A stretch of 64,000 nucleotides of DNA from Sphingomonas sp. Ant H11 (GTDB lineage: Bacteria > Pseudomonadota > Alphaproteobacteria > Sphingomonadales > Sphingomonadaceae): positions 1-64,000 of the forward strand of contig NZ_JSBN01000043.1 of NCBI RefSeq assembly GCF_000797515.1, read 5' to 3'. A program made the position numbers and the translations under genes. The notes beneath the pieces are model-generated. The model did no database searches, was not told the origin of the DNA, and saw only the letters and a list, made by a program, of their open reading frames with translations. Position 1 is the stretch's first letter; each line of letters opens with the position of its first letter. This document shows positions 59,337 through 64,000 of the stretch, piece by piece.

Positions 59337-60293
59337 ATGCATACTCTGGAGACACTCGATCGACGCCCCCGCCCTACCCTCCGTCGAAACGCGCCGCGCT
59401 ATACCCCCGACCGCGTCATGCTGGGGCTGGCCTTGCGCCTGCTCGCCATCGCTGGCCTGGCAACGATGAGCGCGCTGATCAAACTCGCGGAAAATCGTGG
59501 GGCGAACCTCGCCGAGACGATGTTCTTCCGTCAGGCCTTCGCGGCGATGCTGATTTTGGGAATCGTGGTGACCGGTCCCGGCCTTTCGTCGCTCCGGACC
59601 CAGCGATTCGGCGCACATGTCCGGCGCACCGCCGTTGGCCTGATCGGCATGGTGACCACTTTCGGCGCGGTGTTGCTGTTGCCGTTGGCAGACGCGACCA
59701 CCTTGCAGTTTACCGTGCCGATCTTCGGCACGCTGCTGGGGGCGCTCATCCTCGGCGAACAGGTCGGCATCCACCGCTGGGCCGCGGTCGTCGTCGGCTT
59801 TATCGGCGTATTGATCGTGACCCAACCGGGGACCGGCGCGTTGCCATTGGGCGGGGCGGCGGTCGGCCTTGTCGCGGCGATGTTCGTGGCATTGGTCGCG
59901 ATCCTGCTGCGCCAGATCGGGCGCACCGAAAGCGCGCTGACGACGGTCTTCTGGTTTTCGGCGCTGTCGATCCCGCCGCTCGGCATCGCCTATGCGCTCA
60001 ACCTTCAGCAGCACGATGCCTTGACCTGGGCAATTCTGGTGGGCGTCGGCCTGATTGGCGGGCTCGCGCAACTGGCGTTGACCGCAGCAGTGCGCCACGC
60101 GCCGGTCTCGACCGTGATCCCGATGGATTATTCGAGCCTGTTCTGGGGCACGCTTTATGGCTGGCTGCTGTTCGGCACGTTACCCGGCTGGGGCACTGTC
60201 CTCGGCGCGCCGATCATCGTGGCGAGCGGGCTCTACATTGTCTGGCGGGAGCAGGTCCGGCAACGCCCCGTGACCGAAGCCGTAAGCCCCTAA
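59337..60293 (+). CDS. EamA/DMT family transporter
   Basis: A 318-residue membrane protein with ten predicted helices in two EamA repeats (first ending VVGFIGVLIVTQPG, second ending APIIVASGLYIVWREQV). The DMT family exports metabolites and amino acids; substrate unknown. ATG 59337 is preferred, Met at 59418 is an alternative. Its stop overlaps that of the convergent DUF938 gene. Confidence 0.88.
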   Translation: MHTLETLDRRPRPTLRRNAPRYTPDRVMLGLALRLLAIAGLATMSALIKLAENRGANLAETMFFRQAFAAMLILGIVVTGPGLSSLRTQRFGAHVRRTAVGLIGMVTTFGAVLLLPLADATTLQFTVPIFGTLLGALILGEQVGIHRWAAVVVGFIGVLIVTQPGTGALPLGGAAVGLVAAMFVALVAILLRQIGRTESALTTVFWFSALSIPPLGIAYALNLQQHDALTWAILVGVGLIGGLAQLALTAAVRHAPVSTVIPMDYSSLFWGTLYGWLLFGTLPGWGTVLGAPIIVASGLYIVWREQVRQRPVTEAVSP

Positions 60294-60916
60294 CGGCGAC
60301 AAAACACCAATAGCAGGTTGTTGGCAGGCATTGCGAGGCATTGGTCGAGCGAGAAGGATGTCGCCGCAGCCGTTACTGCCTCAACGGAACGCAACCCCCA
60401 GCGCGAGTCGCGCGCACGCAGCGATTCGTCGAACGCGAGGTTGCTCGGTGCGGTCGGGACGCCCGCTTGCAGAAACGGGCCATACAAGATCAACGGTGCC
60501 CCCGACGGCAGGACCGACCCAGCTCCCGAGAGCAAACCGAGCGTCGCTTCCCACGGGCTGATATGGGCCATGTTGATGCAGAGCACCGCGTCGGCACGGC
60601 GGATCGACCATTGGCTCGCAGCCGCATCGATATTGAGCGGTGGAAGGACATTGGCTATCCCCTCGCACCACGCGCCGATCGAGCGGCGCGCATCCGCGTC
60701 GGGGTCGCTTGGCTGCCAGTCAAGCGCGGGAAATTCCTGCGCGAAATAGGCGGCATGCTCGCCCGATCCGCTCGCGATTTCCAGCACCAGACCAGCAGAC
60801 GGGAGTGTTTCGCGCAGCACATCGGCAATCGCCATGCGGTTGCGCAGTGTCGCCGGGGCATGGCGCCGCGCGTCTTCCCCCGCCTCCCCCGGAATCCAGG
60901 GGACGGGTGTCGTCAC
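60290..60916 (-). CDS. DUF938 SAM-dependent methyltransferase-like protein
   Basis: A 208-residue DUF938 protein. It has RNRMAIADVLRETLPSAGLV, the SAM-loop VLEIASGSGEHAAYFA and LCINMAHISPWEATLGLLSG. The substrate is unknown. The GTG at 60914-60916 overlaps the upstream stop (GTGA), which supports this start over longer versions. Confidence 0.85.
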   Translation of the reverse strand: MTTPVPWIPGEAGEDARRHAPATLRNRMAIADVLRETLPSAGLVLEIASGSGEHAAYFAQEFPALDWQPSDPDADARRSIGAWCEGIANVLPPLNIDAAASQWSIRRADAVLCINMAHISPWEATLGLLSGAGSVLPSGAPLILYGPFLQAGVPTAPSNLAFDESLRARDSRWGLRSVEAVTAAATSFSLDQCLAMPANNLLLVFCRR

Positions 60917-61416
60917 GCGCGGGCTTCGGCGAGCAGGCGATTCGCGCGCAGATACATTTCCAGCCGCTGCGCTGCGAACACGCCGAGCGAGAGCGCCGCG
61001 AAAGTATCGATCAGCACCGCCAGGTTGAAGTGCAACGCAGCCCCTTCCGCCTGCGCGACCGATTTGATCGCGATCAGCGCCACGATGAAGGCAAGCGCCC
61101 AGAGCGAGGCACGCTGGCGCAGTTCGTGGGTTTCGGGGTCGACATGGATTTGCATGGTCTTGCCGCGCTGCCAGCCGAGTGCCGCCCCGACCAGCAACGC
61201 CGCCACCGCGATCCCCCACCCAGCCAGCGTGGGCGGGCTGCGATAGAAGATCACGGCGACGACGGCGGTGTAAAGTGCCGGTACGATCCACAATTGCTCG
61301 ACCTTGAGCGGCCTGAGCCGGGTCAACCGCCGCGCACGCAGCGCGAACACCGCAAGGAAGATCGCGATCGGGATTGCATATTGCAAAATCCCCGGCGGCG
61401 CAGCGTGGACCGGCAT
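60913..61416 (-). CDS. Small membrane protein, possibly CcdC-like
   Basis: A 167-residue protein with four hydrophobic segments (about 9-25, 47-60, 66-82 and 106-122, with another near 130-145). The arrangement and RARRLTRLRPLKVEQLWIVP resemble the CcdC/DUF1453 group, but I am not sure of this. Lies between gcvPB and DUF938 on the same strand. Role unknown. Confidence 0.6.
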   Translation of the reverse strand: MPVHAAPPGILQYAIPIAIFLAVFALRARRLTRLRPLKVEQLWIVPALYTAVVAVIFYRSPPTLAGWGIAVAALLVGAALGWQRGKTMQIHVDPETHELRQRASLWALAFIVALIAIKSVAQAEGAALHFNLAVLIDTFAALSLGVFAAQRLEMYLRANRLLAEARA

Positions 61417-61429
61417 GAATTTCCCCCTG

Positions 61430-63022
61430 TTATTCGGCCGCTTGGGCCAGACCCGGGTCCTTCCATATCAGCACTGGCTTGCGTGCCGCCAGTGTTTCAT
61501 CGAGGCGGCTGCGCGGCGCGAAATGCGGGGCGCTCTTCAGGCTGATATCGCCCGCCTTGGCGCGCTCGGCGACCGAGCGCAAAGCGCCGATGAACTGGTC
61601 GAGCGCGGCCTTCGATTCGGTCTCGGTCGGCTCGATCAGCATCGCGCCGTGGACGACCAGCGGGAAGTACATCGTCATCGGGTGGAAGCCCTCGTCGATC
61701 AGCCCCTTGGCGACGTCGATCGTCGAGAAACCGTCGGCGAGGCCATTATCCGAGAACAGCGCCTCGTGCATGCACGGGCCCGATGCGGCGAACGGCGCGT
61801 CGAGCGTCTTTTCCAGGCTGCGCAGGATGTAATTGGCGTTGAGCACGGCGTCTTCCGAAACCTGGCGCAGGCCATCCGCTCCGTGGCTGAGGATATAGGT
61901 CAGCGCGCGGGTGAACATGCCCATCTGGCCGTGGAAGGCAGTCATGCGGCCGAAGGTGTGCGGGTGTTCGTCGCCCGCCGTTTCTTCCTCGATCAGCGCG
62001 ATATGGCCGTCTGCATAGCGCGCGGTGAAGGGCAGCGGGCCGAACGGCGCGAGCGCTTCCGACAGCACGACCGGGCCCGAGCCGGGACCGCCGCCGCCAT
62101 GCGGGGTGGAGAAGGTCTTGTGCAAATTGATGTGCATCGCGTCGATGCCGAGATCGCCCGGGCGCACGCGGCCGACGATCGCGTTGAAGTTCGCACCGTC
62201 GCAATAGACATAGGCCCCGACCGCATGGACCGCGTCCGAGATCGCCTTCATGTCGCGCTCGAACAGCCCGCAGGTATTGGGGTTGGTGATCATCACCGCC
62301 GCCACGTCCGGCCCGAGCCGGGCCTTGAGCGCTGCGGTATCGACACGCCCTTCGGCGGTGGCGGGAATATCCTCGACGGTGAAGCCCGCAAACGCGGCGG
62401 TCGCGGGGTTGGTGCCATGCGCGCTCTCGGGCACGAGCACGACCTTGCGGTGGCCCTCGCCGCGCGCTTCCAGCGCCGCCTTGATGCACAGGATGCCGCA
62501 CAATTCGCCATGCGCGCCCGCCTTGGGGCTCATCGCGACGCCGTACATGCCGGTCAGCTTGATCAGCCACACCGCCAGTTCGTTGATGACGCCAAGCGCG
62601 CCCTGCACGGTATCGACCGGCTGGAGCGGATGGATATCGGCGAAACCGGGCAGACGCGCGACCTTCTCATTGAGGCGCGGATTGTGCTTCATCGTGCACG
62701 ATCCGAGCGGGAAGAAGCCGAGGTCGATGCCGTAATTCTGGCGGCTGAGGCGCGTGTAATGGCGCACCGCTTCCGGTTCCGACAGGCCGGGAAGGCCGAT
62801 CGGCGTGGTGCGCGCGAGGCTGCCGAGGCTGGTGCCTGACGGCCCCTCTCCCCGGAGGGGAGAGGGAGAAGATGCGAAATCGACGCCTGTGGTCTCCGAA
62901 TCGCCGATCTCAAAGATCAGCGCTTCTTCCAGCATCAGGCCCTTGTTCCCAGTGACGGTCGGCGAGGCCTTGCCACCGGCGACGGGCGCTTCGGGGCGCC
63001 ATCCGCTTGCATTGATGCTCAT
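61430..63022 (-). CDS. gcvPB: Glycine dehydrogenase (decarboxylating) subunit 2
   Basis: A 530-residue C-terminal half of the P-protein of the glycine cleavage system. The PLP lysine is in MHINLHKTFSTPHGGGGPGS; other blocks are LGSCTMKHNPRLNEKVARLP and ANFNAIVGRVRPGDLG. Residues 52-65 (ASSPSPLRGEGPSG) are encoded by an inserted palindromic repeat in a variable linker. It overlaps gcvPA by 4 bases, so the two halves are co-translated. Confidence 0.95.
   Translation of the reverse strand: MSINASGWRPEAPVAGGKASPTVTGNKGLMLEEALIFEIGDSETTGVDFASSPSPLRGEGPSGTSLGSLARTTPIGLPGLSEPEAVRHYTRLSRQNYGIDLGFFPLGSCTMKHNPRLNEKVARLPGFADIHPLQPVDTVQGALGVINELAVWLIKLTGMYGVAMSPKAGAHGELCGILCIKAALEARGEGHRKVVLVPESAHGTNPATAAFAGFTVEDIPATAEGRVDTAALKARLGPDVAAVMITNPNTCGLFERDMKAISDAVHAVGAYVYCDGANFNAIVGRVRPGDLGIDAMHINLHKTFSTPHGGGGPGSGPVVLSEALAPFGPLPFTARYADGHIALIEEETAGDEHPHTFGRMTAFHGQMGMFTRALTYILSHGADGLRQVSEDAVLNANYILRSLEKTLDAPFAASGPCMHEALFSDNGLADGFSTIDVAKGLIDEGFHPMTMYFPLVVHGAMLIEPTETESKAALDQFIGALRSVAERAKAGDISLKSAPHFAPRSRLDETLAARKPVLIWKDPGLAQAAE
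62843..62866. repeat. Palindromic repeat inside gcvPB coding sequence
   Basis: CCCCTCTCCCC, a short loop and GGGGAGAGGG, followed by AGAAG, the same unit as at 37515-37555. It is in frame and adds Ser/Pro/Gly-rich residues to GcvPB without breaking it. Confidence 0.7.
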
Positions 63023-64000
63023 GCCAGAATCTCCTCGAGCGCGGCGGCCAGCGTTTCTACATCTTCTGCCGAGGTCGTCTCGGTCACCGCGACGACCAGG
63101 CCGTTGGCGAGGCTCGCCTCACCCGGATAGAGCCGCCCGAGCGATACGCCCGCCAGGATACCGCGTTCAGCCAGGGCGCGCACAACCGGCCGCGCTTCTT
63201 GCGGCAGCTTCAGCGTGAATTCGTTGAAGAAGGTGGTCGTTACCAATTCGACCCCTGGCACCTGCGCCAGCCGTGCCGCCGCCGAAGCCGCGCCGTGATG
63301 GTTGATCTGGGCCAGCGTGCGCAGGCCCTTTTCGCCCAGCAGCGTCATATGAATCGAGAAAGCCAGCGCACACAGGCCGCTATTGGTGCAGATGTTCGAC
63401 GTCGCCTTTTCGCGGCGGATATGCTGCTCGCGCGTCGACAGCGTCAGCACGAAACCGCGGCGGCCATCGGCATCCAGCGTCTCACCGCAGAGGCGGCCCG
63501 GCATCTGGCGGACGTATTTTTCCTTGCAGCCGAACAGGCCGACATAGGGGCCGCCGAACTGCAGGCCGACGCCGAGCGACTGGCCTTCGCCGACGACGAT
63601 GTCTGCGTCCATCTCACCGGGCGACTTGATCGCACCCAGCGCAACCGGCTCGGTCACCACCGCAATCAGCAGCGCCTTATTGGCGTGGCAGGCGTCCGCA
63701 AGCGGCGTGAGGTCGGCGATGCGGCCGAGAATGTCGGGATATTGCACGACGACGCACGACGTATCCTTGTCGATCGCCGCGATCAGCGTTTCCAGATCGG
63801 TGTCTGCGCTCAGGGTCGGCGTCGCGGTTTCGAGCACGTCGCCGGTGAACTTCGCCATCGTCTTGGCGACCGAGACATAATGCGGGTGCAGGCCAGAGGA
63901 CAGGATCGCCTTGCCGCGCTTGGTGATGCGGCGCGCCATGCCGATTGCTTCCCAGCAGGCGGTCGAGCCGTCATACATCGAGGCGTTGGCGACATCGGTG
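63019..64000 (-). CDS. gcvPA: Glycine dehydrogenase (decarboxylating) subunit 1, partial
   Basis: The C-terminal 327 or so codons of the N-terminal half of P-protein; the start lies beyond the right edge, since the family is about 450 residues. It shows ANASMYDGSTACWEAIGMAR, VVVQYPDILGRIADL and QFGGPYVGLFGCKEKYVRQM. With GcvPB it decarboxylates glycine and loads the lipoyl H-protein. Confidence 0.94.
   Translation of the reverse strand, partial: TDVANASMYDGSTACWEAIGMARRITKRGKAILSSGLHPHYVSVAKTMAKFTGDVLETATPTLSADTDLETLIAAIDKDTSCVVVQYPDILGRIADLTPLADACHANKALLIAVVTEPVALGAIKSPGEMDADIVVGEGQSLGVGLQFGGPYVGLFGCKEKYVRQMPGRLCGETLDADGRRGFVLTLSTREQHIRREKATSNICTNSGLCALAFSIHMTLLGEKGLRTLAQINHHGAASAAARLAQVPGVELVTTTFFNEFTLKLPQEARPVVRALAERGILAGVSLGRLYPGEASLANGLVVAVTETTSAEDVETLAAALEEILA

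Overview
This window looks like the chromosome of a sphingomonad (Alphaproteobacteria, Sphingomonadales) with a foreign integrated region on its left. The organism call rests on the high GC content, the protein sequences of the S10-spc-alpha ribosomal cluster, ribosomal protein S12 carrying Arg at position 88 (the intrinsic streptomycin-resistance state of sphingomonads), and repeated palindromes of the kind found in these genomes. No complete tRNA, rRNA or CRISPR array is visible.

Bases 1 to about 24450 are an integrative element or a composite of several. The left edge is the end of a trb conjugation cluster (trbL end, trbF, trbG, a twice-frameshifted trbI, a DUF2274 gene and a LysR gene). 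Next comes metabolic cargo in two leftward operons. Operon 1 is dabB-dabA-cysD-DUF6671-small ORF (11049 down to 4819), an inorganic-carbon (DAB) accumulation system joined to a sulfate adenylyltransferase subunit. Operon 2 is ilvD-pyrC-DUF6671-folC (18420 down to 13270). Between them lie a CbbY-like HAD phosphatase and an NhaR-like LysR regulator. A near-identical element of about 40 bp occurs upstream of dabB, upstream of lysR/HAD and upstream of ilvD, so the set is probably one regulon. IlvD, PyrC and FolC each keep the lysine that is carbamylated by CO2 in their families. I propose that the set is a low-CO2 module. A terC-zinc ribbon-terB operon and a serine hydrolase follow. The right edge holds a 3'-half tRNA-Leu(CAA) fragment, an AlpA-like regulator, a P4-type integrase, five repeats of ATACCGTC, and the 3' end of guaA, a known island insertion site.

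From 24458 to the end is core chromosome: guaA, a PRMT-like methyltransferase, a prolyl oligopeptidase, then rplQ-rpoA-rpsK-rpsM, a two-component pair, adk-secY and the spc, S10 and str operons (rplO to rpsL), all on the minus strand. After these come an erythromycin-esterase-like gene, a related secreted protein, glpD, a zinc alcohol dehydrogenase, trhO, proS, an EamA transporter, a DUF938 methyltransferase, a small membrane protein and gcvPB/gcvPA, the last running off the right edge.

Seven genes carry nine apparent single-base indels (trbI twice, dabA, terB, serine hydrolase, histidine kinase, response regulator, and a compensating pair in trhO), often in homopolymers or short repeats. I read most of these as sequence errors, so broken frames here should not be taken as true pseudogenes without re-sequencing.
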